DNA from: Emergomyces orientalis
Lineage: Eukaryota > Ascomycota > Eurotiomycetes > Onygenales > Ajellomycetaceae
DNA length: 64,000 nucleotides
Direction: 5' to 3'
Assembly (NCBI GenBank): GCA_002110485.1
Contig: MOWL01000002.1
Span: forward strand, 1,279,979-1,343,978
The number at the start of each line of letters is the position of its first letter. The first letter of the stretch is position 1. A model generated the notes under the pieces. That model had not been told where the DNA came from. It saw nothing but the letters and a program-made list of their open reading frames with translations, and ran no database searches. The position numbers were made by a program, and so were the translations under genes. Of this stretch, positions 35,940 through 48,140 are shown piece by piece.

Positions 35940-38900
35940 ATGTCGGGACAACAACCTCGTGGTCCTAGGGGACGGGGTGGAAGCGGAGGAGACCGCGGCG
36001 GTGATCGTGGAGGTCAACGAGGCGGACAACGTGGGCGTGGTTCTGGCCGTGGCCGAGGTCAGCATCCCATTTTCGATGCGCCATCGGGTGGTCGAGGACG
36101 TGGGGACCGCGGCGGATACCGGGGTGATCGCGGTGGCCGTGGAGATCGTGGTGGGTTCCGTGGAGGAAGAGGTGGTGGCTTTCGTGGCCCAGAGGTGTTT
36201 TCGTAAGTGACAAACCTACCTATCATGCAATACCCAAGGTCTTGAAAGGAAATAGTCCAGCTTACCGTGTCTCGTCTCATCATAGCCCAGCTAGTGGAGG
36301 TATCCCCGCTCCAGATCCCAAAGTCAAAAAAGTCGAGGACAGCTATACAGGAAATGCCAGCTCCGGCAAGGAATTGAGTCTAGCGTCCCTCTCAATTAGA
36401 CGGGATTTCCCTATAAGACCAGCCTTCGGGACACAAGGAAGACCAGTGGTACTATGGGCAAATTATTTTGAGATGATATCGAGCTCAAAGTTGACCCTAC
36501 ACCGCTACAAAGTGGAAGTCCAGGAGCAAGATGGTAAAACGCCTACTGGCAAAAAACTTAAGCGTATTATCGAACTTTTGCTGGAAGAACATTTCGGAAG
36601 CATGAAAAACCAAATTGCGAGTGACTTCAAAGCGACGTTTGTCTGCAAAACCGCACTCAAGCTTGACCAGGAAATGTTTTCAATCACATACCGACTCGAG
36701 GATGAAGACGAGCCACCTCCCAGAGCTAGAACTTACCAGGTTCGGGTCGTCGCAGTTGGTGCTCTCGATGTAGCACCATTACTTCAATACCTTTCGTCCT
36801 CTAGCGCTGGGGAACCACTCGCAGGCAAAGAAGAGATCATCCAGGCATTGAACATCGTCGTCGGTCATCATCCAAAGGTAAATCGGGATCTACTTTCAAT
36901 TGGCGCAAACAAACACTTTCCACTAGGCCGGGGCGTGGAAACCTACGACCTTTCCGGCGGGCTCACAGCACTCAGGGGCTTTTTTGTTAGCGTCCGTGCC
37001 GCAACTTCCCGTCTCCTCGTCAATGTCCAGGTCAAAGCCACCCCCTGTTACAGTAGCGGGAGCCTACCTGATATAATTAACAACTTTGGTGCTAGCCTAC
37101 GAGGCCCTACTCGCACGCAAAAGCTCCACGGCTTCCTTAAACGGGTACGGGTGAGCGTCACACATATCGTTCGCAAAAACAAGTCCGGCCAGGTTATCAT
37201 GCGAGTCAAAACCATTGAGGGCCTTGCACATCAAGGAGATGGACGGCACTTACAAAACCCACCGCAGGTGCCCTGGCTAGGAGCAGGACCGAAAGATGTC
37301 AAATTCTTTCTTGACGCAACAGCACCACCTACAGAGGGTCAGGGCAAAAAGAGTGGAAAGAGAGGCAAAAAAGGCCCTGTTAAACCGGGTGGAGACTCGC
37401 CTACTGGTTCATATATTAGCGTCTACGAATACTTTAAACGCAGTAAGTAAAGATGTAAAGGTCGGCCTTCTCTTCCTTCATTTCTGACTTTCGATAGACT
37501 ATCCGAACCTGCCTGAGTTAAACAACGCATTTCCGGTTGTCAACGTTGGCAACAAGGAGAATCCGAATTACCTCCCTGCTGAAGTCTGCCAGATTCTTCC
37601 TGGACAACCGGCCAATGCCAAAATCAACCCCAATCAAACTCAGAATATGATTAGGTTTGCTGTCAAGAGGCCTGTAGAAAACGCCAGGTCGATTATCACC
37701 AGTGGAGCCCAGGTGCTTGGGGTTACCCCCCAATTGAACCCTATGCTGGTAAGTTGTCTCAGTTTCTATAGTGATGAGCTCTAGCGGTAGTTGCTAACAC
37801 ACTTTAGGCTGGAATGGGAATATCTATGCTGCCCAACTTAATTACTGTTCCTGGTCGGGTCTTGGAGGGCCCAACCATTGTCCAGTATAAGGGCCAGAGT
37901 TTCAAAAACCCTCAAGGCGGGAACTGGAATCTTCAGAAAGTTGCGTTCTCGCAAGGGTCGCAGCTTCCTGACTGGACATACCTATATTTCCAGACAGATC
38001 GAACGGACCCCGAAGCTCTCTCTGAAAGCGTTGACAGATTTACTGATATGGCAAGGCTACAAGGTCTGGCTGTTCCAATACCGAGTCGACCAATTGTTGT
38101 CAACGTCCCCCGTGGTCGGAGCCCGGAGGATATACCACTAGACCCCGTTTTTGCTGAGATTCGCCAACAGTCCCGGGTGAGACTGGTCCTGGTGATTCTT
38201 CCCTTTGCAAGCCCTCCCATTTACAGCCAAGTAAAGTATAGGGGAGATATCAAAGATGGTATCCATACTATTTGTGTAGTCGCAGACAAGTTCGGGAAGA
38301 ACCAGCCCCAGTACTTTGCAAACGTTGCCCTAAAGTTCAACCTGAAGCTCGGAGGGATCAACCACAAGCTTCAACCATCCAAATTAGGGGTTGTTTCCGA
38401 AGGTAAAACCATGGTTGTTGGCATCGATGTTACCCATCCTTCTCCCGGTTCTGTCGCCACCGCACCAAGCATCGCCGGGATGGTTGCAAGTGTGGACAAA
38501 TATCTTGGCCAATGGCCTGCCAGCATTCGTCTTCAGCAGCAGGCTCGCGCAGAGATGGTCAATGATCTCGATCCAATGCTCCAATCTCGTCTGCGCCTCT
38601 GGCAAAAAAACAACTCCAAGAGCCTACCAGAGAATATCCTCATATACCGTGACGGGGTATCCGAGGGACAATATGGCAAAGTTCTCGACGAGGAATTACC
38701 CCTGCTTCGTAGCACGTGCAAATCCATCTACCCACCCGACCAGACCAAGAAAGGACTCCCCAATATCACGATCATCATTGTCGGTAAACGGCACAATACG
38801 AGATTCTATCCTACAGATCTCAAGGACGCTGATAGCAACTCAAACCCTAACAACGGTACCGTCGTCGATCGTGGTGTCACTGAAACGCGCCACTGGGATT

Positions 38901-39268
38901 TTTTCCTACAAGCTCACACTGCGCTACAAGGGACCGCCCGGCCTGCTCATTACTACGTAATCCTCGATGAGATCTTCTCCGGGCGGAAAACTTCGGGTCG
39001 CTTCAGCAGCATTGCCGATGAGCTTGAAGACTTGACACATAATCTCTGCTATTTGTTTGGTCGGGCAACCAAGGCCGTTAGCATCTGCCCACCAGCTTAT
39101 TATGCGGATCTAGTTTGTGACCGCGCCAGACGTTACTTGAGCAGGTACTTTGATGTGACGCCAGAGACTAGTGTTGCTTCGTCTGGCGCTGGTGATGGGG
39201 CCCCTGTGCCTTCGGGTGGCGATGTTTTGGTGCATAAAGACCTTGTGAACAGTATGTTTTATATCTGA
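35940..39268 (+). CDS. Argonaute (QDE-2/AGO-type RNA-silencing slicer)
   Basis: Exons 35940..36202, 36286..37442, 37498..37748 and 37808..39268 give about 1043 aa. Exon 1 encodes an RGG/GRG-rich, methylation-prone RNA-binding tail (about residues 1-85). Then follow an N domain (FGTQGRPVVLWANYFEM, about 125), PAZ and linkers, MID (GISMLPNLITVPGRVLEGP region) and PIWI. PIWI carries VVGIDVTHPSPGS (Asp764), YRDGVSEGQYGKVL (Asp839) and PPAYYADLVCDRARRY, where the fourth catalytic position is Asp991 rather than His. Asp also occurs there in some active Argonautes. The protein binds small RNAs and cleaves complementary transcripts, so it is the likely effector of quelling or transposon silencing, relevant to the retroelements 11 kb downstream. 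I could not place the glutamate finger by eye. Confidence 0.96.
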
Positions 39269-39813
39269 ATGATATCCGCGTAAATATCCAAGGAGATATA
39301 TGGGATTGGGTAACCGTGCTGAAAATGTTAAGGAAGTCGGAAATCAGTACGCAGAACAGCCATTACTCTGTCAATATTTACCATTCTGCAGTCATGTTTT
39401 ACTTTAGGGCTTATTTATTGATTTATTCCCCATGTTCTGTTGCTTGTTTGGCCTTGGTCACTTTTTAGGGTGTTCAGCTCAACCTCATTTCTGCAATGTA
39501 ATACAGACTGCGCTTTATCAATGTGAACTTTAATAATACATCTCAACTGGTTAGTTGAAAGTGAGCTTTATGGAGTGTACTTCTAGTTTGCTAAATAAAT
39601 TCTCATAAAGACAAAATTAACTGAATAATGAGAATTCAATGCCATAAACTAGCAGCTATTCGAATATACCAAAATCATAATCATAACCAATGTACAGTAC
39701 ATACCATTCATATTCATACACGGACACGCCCGATGCAAATGCCAAAGATGCCCTTTCTCCCAGAGAACCTGACCAGGCCTCAAAAAAGGCACAGAAAAAA
39801 CTTGAAAAACCTA
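39269..39813. other. Intergenic between convergent genes
   Basis: A/T-rich 3'-3' junction between Argonaute (+) and the HTH-type gene (-). No gene seen. Confidence 0.5.
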
Positions 39814-40661
39814 TCATCGAACAAGCCCTACAACCTCCCTTCTCCCCAACTGCCCCACAACCCCCTTCTTCAACCGAAACTGCCTCTCAATCATCTCCTC
39901 TGACACCCCTTCCTTATCCCTCATCGCCAAAACCTGCTTGATACTCACGACATCCAGAAACTCGCGGCCGGGATGGCTGTGTCGACCGATGGACTCGAAT
40001 TCGCGCTCTGCGGCCTTCTCTATCTGGCCGCGGGAGGAGAGAATCAGTAGAGCCGGGTTTGGTGATGTGGAGGTTGATGTGGAAGCTGCTGTGGAGGAGG
40101 GGAAGACGGTGGAAAGTGATGGTTGGTGTTGCTGGTGCTGCTGGTTGAAAGGGTTGGGTGTAACGGGCCCGATGGAGCGGAGGGAGGCTGCGAAGTGAGG
40201 ATCGCGGGCGTCGAGGTCGATTGCTGTTTTTTGTTGGTTAGGTTGGATTGTTTAGTTTTTGTCTTTATTCTAATTGTTTGCTTGATTTGCTTTCATTTAT
40301 CCATGGAAACTTGGGGGCCGGGGGGGAAATATTATCTTGGGTTTGCGATACGGTATGGGGACCTAGTTTCTTTTCCTTTTTCCTTTTTTTCTTTCTTTTC
40401 CTTTCTTTTTCTTTTGGCTTATGCACATATCACAACAGTAAACATAATGCACCTACCTTCTGATTTTACAGCGCTCGCCTTCTCCTTAGAATGGAATGCC
40501 GGGCCTGATTGTTCGTGCAGTCGGTTGGCCGCCCTGGACGGCCTAGCCGTACGGATGGCACCACTGGAGGCCGTGGTCGAGGAGGAGGGTTTCTTGGGAT
40601 ACTGGCGGCGGGAAGCTGCATTAGCTGCCGCCTTTATGGGTTTCGAGGATGATGCGCCCAT
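39814..40661 (-). CDS. Small conserved fungal protein with HTH-like C-terminus
   Basis: Minus-strand exons 40457..40661 and 39814..40223 (GTAGGT donor, 233-nt intron) give about 204 aa. It begins MGASSSKPIK, a good N-myristoylation-like start. The middle is Ser/Pro-rich. The C-terminus reads GREFLDVVSIKQVLAMRDKE then GVSEEMIERQFRLKKGVV, a compact helix-turn-helix-like unit found at the end of a conserved but uncharacterised fungal family. RDPHFAASLRSIGPVTPNPF, just after the splice, is the family's other conserved block. Function is unknown. The combination of a possible lipid anchor and an HTH-like tail suggests a mitochondrial or membrane-peripheral role rather than a transcription factor, but this is guesswork. 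Confidence 0.75.
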
Positions 40662-41036
40662 TGCGATTGCGTGGGCAGCGTTGTTGGGGAATCGTACAGA
40701 AACATGAAGGCTTTCTTGCGGATGATGATTGCGGAGACGGAAATTGAACTGGTAGTGGTCCAAGCTCCTACGGGGACCCAAATGGGCAAAAATGCAGTAT
40801 TGTTGACACGCTACACCGGAAGATGGAGAATTGTTAGAATGCAAATGAAGAATAACATAGGCAAATATTCTAGGTATACACGAATTCTACTGGGTAAATA
40901 AAGTCCCGGAGATACATATGTTCATGAAAGCGTTCAGAAGGTCACAATATCAAATCGCAAGTGTCTTTTGATATGTTTGAATAACCCTTTGTTCCCCGGA
41001 CAGCACGACGAAAACTGCAAGGAATCTTAAACCATT
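40662..41036. other. Intergenic
   Basis: Short gap between two minus-strand genes; nothing recognised beyond promoter and 3' UTR sequence. Confidence 0.5.
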
Positions 41037-42153
41037 TTAACGCAATCCCGCGAAACGTCTCTCCTGGACTTCACTCAGTGCGCGGCTTCCGCTGACAAAG
41101 GTAATGGCGCCCACTGCTAGTGCAGCAGGCAGTGTTTGGAACAAGTTCCATGTCGTGTAGTAAAGAAAGAATATACCTTCTAGGCCAACGATCGAACCAA
41201 GAAACAAGAAATGCGGGATAGGAGATGACTTCAGTGCAACTGGGAGGTGATTCAAATTCACCCCCAAATAAAACCACTATAGCGAATGTTAGCTGAAGCT
41301 TTCATTTTTTCACTTTCTTTAGAAGGTCGCGTTAATTGATGGGGTCATTTTACGTACCAAACCTGCAAGTGTCGGAAGAGCAGCCAAGACTGCGACGACA
41401 AACACCAGCGTTATGATGACGGGGGGGCTTTCGGGATCTGTTTTGAAAGTGTGGTGGATTTCCTCGCGCTTGCCATATCTGAGAGGGTCTGAGGGAAGTG
41501 GTCCGCTGACAGCATCGTCACGGGTGACATCCAACTGGAAAACACGGCTATCATATCCCTTCGTTGGCCCGAAAGAGGCGATCACAAAACTAGCTTCGAT
41601 AGGCTTCGAGGACCGGAGGAACTGAGTAGGAAAATCTTTTTGTGCCTATATAATACACGAGAGGTTGTCAACAATACGCCCCATTCCATTCGTGTCGGAT
41701 TACTGTCAGCAGTGTCCCAACTAACCAACTCCATCTTGGCCTGCCCGCTTTCCTTCACACTCAATGGGTAGGATATGTCTAGACCGCTATCGAGCTCCTT
41801 AAGTAGTAAGAAAGCTTGGTGAGGTCGTTTGGCAGAAGTGCCTTCCCGTGTTGTTAAGCTTAGCTTGAGGATATCTGAATCTCCGAATGAAAATGGCTTT
41901 GACAGTGGTTTCTTCTCGGATAACCTAAATCACCCCCAAATAGCATATATAGTTAGCAGCACCACTTACAACCTCGAGGTAGGTGCGAGGTAAATAAGAA
42001 TAAAACGCACTTCTCTTTCAATCCACTACCAACCCCAGCCCCCTTTTGTGCAATTGAGACCGTAGCATCGTCAAAACCCCAGCCAGAAGCAGCCCAACCA
42101 GAAGGGAGCGCGGATAACAGGAAGCCAACCCGGAGGAGTGTCTGTAGCTGCAT
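41037..42153 (-). CDS. Oligosaccharyltransferase subunit Swp1 / ribophorin II
   Basis: Minus-strand exons 42011..42153, 41726..41924, 41358..41645 and 41037..41276 give about 289 aa, the expected size for fungal Swp1. A cleavable signal peptide (MQLQTLLRVGFLLSALPSGWAA) is followed by a lumenal beta-rich domain (PFSFGDSDILKLSLTT, then RPHQAFLLLKELDSGLDISY). Three C-terminal membrane segments follow: PPVIITLVFVVAVLAALPTL, HFLFLGSIVGLEGIFFLYYT and LPAALAVGAITFVSGS. The protein is a subunit of the ER OST complex, which transfers the lipid-linked glycan to Asn of nascent chains. The junction LAGL/WFYLGVNLNHL inside TM1's exit confirms intron 3. Secreted glycoproteins such as the phospholipase B in this window would be OST clients. 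Confidence 0.92.
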
Positions 42154-43067
42154 CCTCGCAAGCTAGGAGGATTTGGGAGAAAGAGGGGTATCTCTCTCTA
42201 ACAAGATTGTCAGGGCAGCAGTTCAAAAAATATTAAACCACCGCAATTGAAGGAGTAATACCACTGTAATAGTTTTGTTTGATAGTTAACTGTCGTTTGT
42301 ATTGCGCAGTCTGTTCTCTGTTCTTTGGCCGCCGACTGGAAAGCTGGCCACTGTTCTGCATTAGGTCTAGCGCCACACTAGCACAAACCGAGGTCACGTA
42401 GGGCCCGAAGCCCTAATTGTTTTATCTAAAAGAGATGAGCAGAGGACATTCACATCACCGTGTCTGGCAATGTGCAGTCTGCCACTTGAACCACCACATC
42501 TCTGCCAGACAACACAATTGCTGCTAGACAACTGCTGTGCCCTGGCTAAAATCAACAGCTATCTTCTCAAACCTGACATGCATTTACCATAATTGCCTTG
42601 GAAAGTCGCCAGTGCTGCAGTCCTTGTCTCTCAATGGCTTATTAGGGTTGTGGCAGCGACTGCGCTGGCAGCACTTCCCACTGTCTCCTGTCTCCACCAA
42701 ACCAAGCAGTGTGAGCTTTATTTAATAACCAAACAGAATAAGAAATCATTTGTGATTCTTCTCATTCATATTCTGTTGCTTCGCGGCCTATGCTGGTTTG
42801 TCACAAGAGTTACCAGTAAGTGGCGCTGAACCCTCTCTTGAATAATGATCCTCCTTTCCAGTGAAGAATTTGAAAATGCTGCATGTACAACACATTAGTT
42901 TCCCTGGACCAGATCCCGGTTGTTTTGTATTATATATATAATCTGCTTTGGGAATTCTCTCTAACATCTTTCTTATTTATTTCAGCTAGCAGATATCGAA
43001 CCTCGTAATGAATATGGGTGGGACTATGCTGGTAAATTGACATCTTCATACCCGCCTTTGACCCATC
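42154..43067. promoter_or_regulatory. Divergent intergenic region
   Basis: This 914-bp gap lies between SWP1 (-) and the unknown gene (+). No coding sequence is supported. An acceptor-like TTTATTTCAG ends at 42986, so the downstream gene could have an untranslated or short 5' exon here. Confidence 0.4.
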
Positions 43068-46000
43068 ATGCCTAAAAAGGTCCCAATTTATCTAACATGC
43101 TGGCATTCACGGCAGACATATAACCATGCCCAGCCACTGGTTGTGGACGGGCCAATAGTAACGGTGGTGGATGATGAAACCGATTCTGGAAGCTTCTCGC
43201 GAACCTCCTCTTCGTCGCTCACATCGCATACGTCAACACAATCCGACTGCCCTCACCGAGCGAAACGCCAACGGACTAATAGCTACAATCTTCGACACTC
43301 TAAAAGTTGGCAGGAAATTGGGAATCCAAATGTATCATCCACTTCTCAGATAGGGACTCGCAGCCACCCATCGTTCGGACATCCTTGTTCCTCGTCGCTT
43401 GGTAACGTCGCGGGCAGTCGTGATGGAGCCCTGGCTAAAGAGCGTGGTATCCAGTCCGCGATCGCGTCAAAATCCGATTTATTCAGTCTTGTAAAATATC
43501 CTTGGGACAACAATCCAATTGCTGTGGCGATATGGCTCGCTCAAAAAATCGACAGTGCCAAGAAAAATCAATCTTCGCAGCCGCGGATTCCAAGCCTGGA
43601 ACAGGATGTACCAACAAGTAATGTATCTCCAAGGCCAAAACGCCGTCGAAGCCAAGTAAAAAAGGATTCAGCTTTGTTTCCTGATAGTGAGGATCGCTTG
43701 CCTGGTCCCAGCATGTTCCGTGGTAAGTAAAAAGATCTCTCCGCTCGCCACAGTGGTGTTTGTCTAATCTATTTGCAATGTGCATAGGATTTAATAGTAA
43801 ACATAATGGCAACAGCCAAACAACAACAATGGATGTAGAACAAATTGATGGAGAACAAAGCCCTTCAGTGGATTCTTTTTCTACCAAACCCTTTCATTAC
43901 CAAATGGACTTGGAAGCAAGAAGAATCGCAGCAAAGCTAACCAAATTAAAGCGATTCGAACCAGGATTCGGAGATAGTTTGTTTGACACATTGGTGGATG
44001 ATCATCGTATAGATGCAGACACAGCTGCTGCAGGGAAACTCGTGGTAAACGTTCTTGTTGCGTTTACTTGCCCGGAACTACAATCAGAATGTCAAGCTGC
44101 TACGGATGCGTTAATCAAGGTACTTGACCTGGAATCACCTCTGTCTCCGCGATTTACAGAAGCATTTGCGATACTGTCAAACAATCCTGATGTGACAAAG
44201 GCTGTTGGTGTCATAGTTGGACAGATCAACTCCTGTGAATTTTCGTTGGGGTTAGATGGTGAATATGATGCATATAGCGGGTTGTCAAGCTACCACCACC
44301 GCAAGGCATCTCATTTACCTCAACGTGTCAATGAAAAACAACTGTCTATTGTTACTGGGGCTTTGGAGAATCATCTCGACAGCCCCCAGCGCAGCCTGTC
44401 TACTTCCTCATCCCTCTCGTCCTCTTCTTACTCCTCGCGCCATTTCCCACAAGAAGATACTCTCGCAAACACCTCCTCCGTACCTGTCGAAAGTCAAAAC
44501 ATATCTGATGCAGAAAACCTACTATTTTCCACGATGCCTCCGCGCCAATCGAACCGCGTCAGAAAGCCCACAATTAGGGCCATGGAGGCCAAACTCGGTT
44601 CACAGGCGAGATCATGCCCAAAAGGCCAAGCGCCAAAAGCCTCGAAAAAAACTGAACCTCAACCTATGCCTGCTGAGGAGAGGATTATCGCAAGCACCGG
44701 TAAGGAGTATATTGACACTAACAGCGACATGGATGCTACGAACAAGGAGCCTTCTGACACCAATGACACTATCGACCTGGCCCCTGCGCCATCAAACAGG
44801 CCGATGACCGCGCGCTCCATTGATGAGATCGCAACACTAGCCAGAGTTGACGGTCTCGCGAGCACCGCCGTCACTGGGCAGCCAGAAAGGCCGTCCAATA
44901 CCCGCTCTGTCGACCAGATCGCAGCAGCAGCTAGTCTAGACAAGTTCATGGGCCCAGGTGCACCTGGATCTAGTCTCCCCAAGCAACAACTCAAGGCCCC
45001 GCACAAACCCAAATCAAAAGCGCTTGCTTCAGTGCCTTCTTCTTCAGCGTCTACATTGTCTCCAGAAACAAACGCCATGATGGAGCAACTGCTAGGCCTG
45101 GCGACGGCTGCTTCAGAACCGGGGTTCAAACCAGAAATGGAAGTCGATCTCCACCGAGCACGTCGGGATTGGTATGCTGAGCAGTTGGCAGCTGCTTTAA
45201 ACAAAGCTGCCGCTGGGAAATCTCTAGAAACCGATACCGCGCAAAGAAGCCAAGAGACAGCCGCTGATGAAAGTCCATCATCTTCCCAACCTACGACTTC
45301 CATTGCCAATGTTCTTTCGTTGGAGACGGGTGTTGCTACGCCTGTCACCCCCACGGAAGATTTTGCACTCAATGTGTCTAATTGTGCTGATTCTGCTGCA
45401 GTCGGTAAGAATGCCGTTGTCTCTGCTGGTGTGGCCGCTACCGTCGCCCTCTCATCCGCACAGCCAAATTACGCAGTACAACGAACGAGCGTTGACCAGC
45501 CAGCCGCAATGGAAGACCCCCTCTCTGATGAAAATATGGAGCCGGACGTCTCTAGATGGCTTACCTCTGCCACGGACCAAAAATTTCTTGACTCATCAGT
45601 CTTATCCCATTCTTATCTCCCTCGACCTTGGACTGACAGCGATGGCTGGATCCATACCGGACTTGGGAACGAACATAATGACGAAAACGTCATCGTTCCC
45701 GATACTTATATCTGGATCCGGCCAAGGGATTCTTTCAATAACCCCCGCATCGCTCCATCACCCCCTCAGGTAAAATCCCTTATTCAAATCGAACTTGACG
45801 ATGCTTTCGGGTATCCTCCTCCAGGCCGCAAGCCAAACCTTCCACTGGAGCTTGAGGGCCCATTTACCACGGAGGATGTTGCGGTGGAAACAGAAAAGGC
45901 CAAGGTCTTCCGTGCAGCCCGGGTACGAGGAATAATAATCGACCGTTCTATCCCGCTGGAAGATATTAAGCTTGCTATTGAAAAATACGATGAAATTTAT

Positions 46001-46582
46001 GCAGCGGAGGATACGGCTTCAGGCGCCAGCGATGGAAATGAAATTGGCAAAGGGAAAGCGCCTATGAAACCATCCGATACATCTGTTGGAACAAGCAGGA
46101 GAACGAGAGCATCCCGGAAGCGGACTGCTGGTCAGTCCCTGGGGATTGCTGTTCCGAAAAAGGAGGATAATGTACCTACCGTGAAATTGAACAAAACTAC
46201 CAGGAGTAGAAAGCGTCGTCTAAACACAGATGCACCTATTTCCGAATCGAGCAGCGTGGGCCTGGGTGATGGAAGTGGAAACCGAGCAGATGCAAAATCT
46301 CTGATGGTAGAATCCAAGCCTGTTTTGCTAGTACCTCGTGGCCCAGGCCGCCCATCAAGACGGGCTGCCGCTACTGCTGCGACCGCTGCAACTCGCGGGA
46401 CCGGGCAGGCTCGCCAGCGCCGCAAACGAACTCCACGCCAAGCTCAGCCTGAATCAATCACTCCCTCAGCGAGCGGAATGGTTGCGGATGTTCGTGAGAG
46501 TAATTATGTTGCTCCTGAAACCAGAGAGGTCTCCGGTGAGAAGGATGCTATTTCTACCACTGCCCAGCCCGAGCAGGAATAA
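43068..46582 (+). CDS. Large Ser/Thr-rich basic nuclear protein, unrecognised
   Basis: Two exons (43068..43722, 43788..46582; 65-nt intron with GTAAGT donor) make about 1149 aa. I recognise no catalytic domain. Visible parts are a poly-Ser segment near residue 45, bipartite-like basic clusters (RAKRQR, RPKRRRSQVKK), and a helical block (about residues 260-345) around FGDSLFDTLVDDHRIDADTA. Long Ser/Pro-rich linkers follow, then a strongly basic C-terminus (TRSRKRRLN, GPGRPSRRAAATAATAATRG, RQRRKRTPRQ) including an AT-hook-like GRP core. An internal repeat pairs ARSIDEIATLARVDGL with TRSVDQIAAAASLDKF about 40 residues later. It is probably a chromatin-associated protein of a filamentous-ascomycete-specific family. 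The true start may lie upstream. Confidence 0.65.
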
Positions 46583-48140
46583 AGAGGGCTGTGATCTAAA
46601 GAGAAGGGGGAGCAGATATTCCACTCCTTTTGCTCTCTCTTCACCATCTCATCTCTTGCACGGCAATCTACCTTTATCTAATTTTTTCGTCACGTCTGTC
46701 CTTTTCTCCGAACTCCCGAAATCATCAGGAGCGAAATAAATGAACAGAAGCAACGTCAGATTATCACTGTACATTATAACAGAGCCAACAACAAAAAGTC
46801 GACGAAACGAATGTATCCCTGGAGTGGGTGTTTGTTTATTGGTTTCTTTCAATTTCCGAAACGAATTTCTTACCAAAAGCGGAGGGGCCGGATCTAGTCC
46901 AACCCCAGAGCAATTAACCCACTGAGTTCTGGCATATGGAATAGAGAGGGCGAGAGCATACATGCTTGTATCTTGCCAAAAAAAAAAAAAAAAAATTTCA
47001 TGAGGGCCATGCTGGCGGAGGTTGGAGTTATTTGGAAATTATTACCTGCCCTTCCCTGTCCTGTGTGCTCTATGCATGTGCTGTAAAGTATAATCAGAGC
47101 CCACATTTAAAACGCGCAATTTGGTCGCTTTTTCACTTCTTATTTTTGAACTCGGTGGTGCATTTACGTTTGTGCGTGTCCTACATTTTATTCAGTTCCT
47201 TTTTACTTGTACGCTCTTTCATGTACCATACTCTATCTCTCGCCCTTGCCATTGTATGTGTAAGGATATAAATAATAGCCTGTATTGTATTATAGATTTT
47301 ATTGCACCGCGTGTTCCTAAATCTTTTGCCTCTCTACTGTGTGCAGGAGTAGATGTGTGGTGAATAGAGGGAGGATATGTGAAAGGGACAAACTTCATCG
47401 CTCCTCACCTTACATAGTGAATCTATAAATAAGGTATCTTATGCATTTCGCTCATCAAACCAAGCCACATCATTCATTAATGCGGTTACTACTCCGTACA
47501 AAGCTACGCTGTAGCTCTCAGTTGCAAATGGCCTGTCTTGCTCTACTTTTTCGCGCGCTCAAACCCGTCTCCAGTTTAGGGCTAGCATTTCCCATTTTGG
47601 CCAAAGCCCTAAAATATCAATTATTTCCAGCGCAACCTCTATTCTAATTTTTGATCAAAATGACATTTCCTTCATGCATCCATGCATATCTTTTGCCATG
47701 GGCATTGTAGTTCTCTGATGTCTGAGCTATGCCCAAATCGACGTCAAGTGCCGAACGCGAAAGCCAGTTTTCCTGTGCCGTAGTTTCGCGTCTTTGCCGA
47801 ACGCGTAGCTACAGATAAAATTTGTCTTGGTGTCTTTTAGTGTTTTGTTTTGTGGAGTTTAGCGCAGGCACAAATGGACAGGGAAGAGGAAGGTTTCTTC
47901 TACCTATCAGCGGGCGGAATTGGCTCTGGCGACACGGAATGAACCTTGGAATTGACGGCGGGTTGACTGAATTTCCGTAATTTAGGGGCAGGTTGCTTTT
48001 GCGTTTCATGAAAACAGAATTTCTCCGCTTAGGTCTTCAGTTCTTTTGTGACGTTATTTTTATTTAATTTTTCGCCTCGGTTTTTCTTCAGAGAAAAATA
48101 GAAAATAGCAAATTAGGAAGAGATATTTATTTTAAGAGCC
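46583..48140. other. Intergenic (1.6 kb)
   Basis: No gene supported. A 16-17-base A run lies near 46979-46996. The decamer TACTCCGTAC (47490-47499) is the reverse complement of the one at 13765. Open frames are short and overlap on both strands. Confidence 0.5.

Noticed and set aside
38540..38650. Apparent loss of the Argonaute glutamate finger
   Set aside because: The segment before YRDGVSEG cannot be aligned confidently by eye, so absence cannot be claimed.
44659..45372. 237-codon minus-strand open frame
   Set aside because: Antisense shadow of the 43068-46582 gene, with Ser/Ala-rich composition from its codon pattern.
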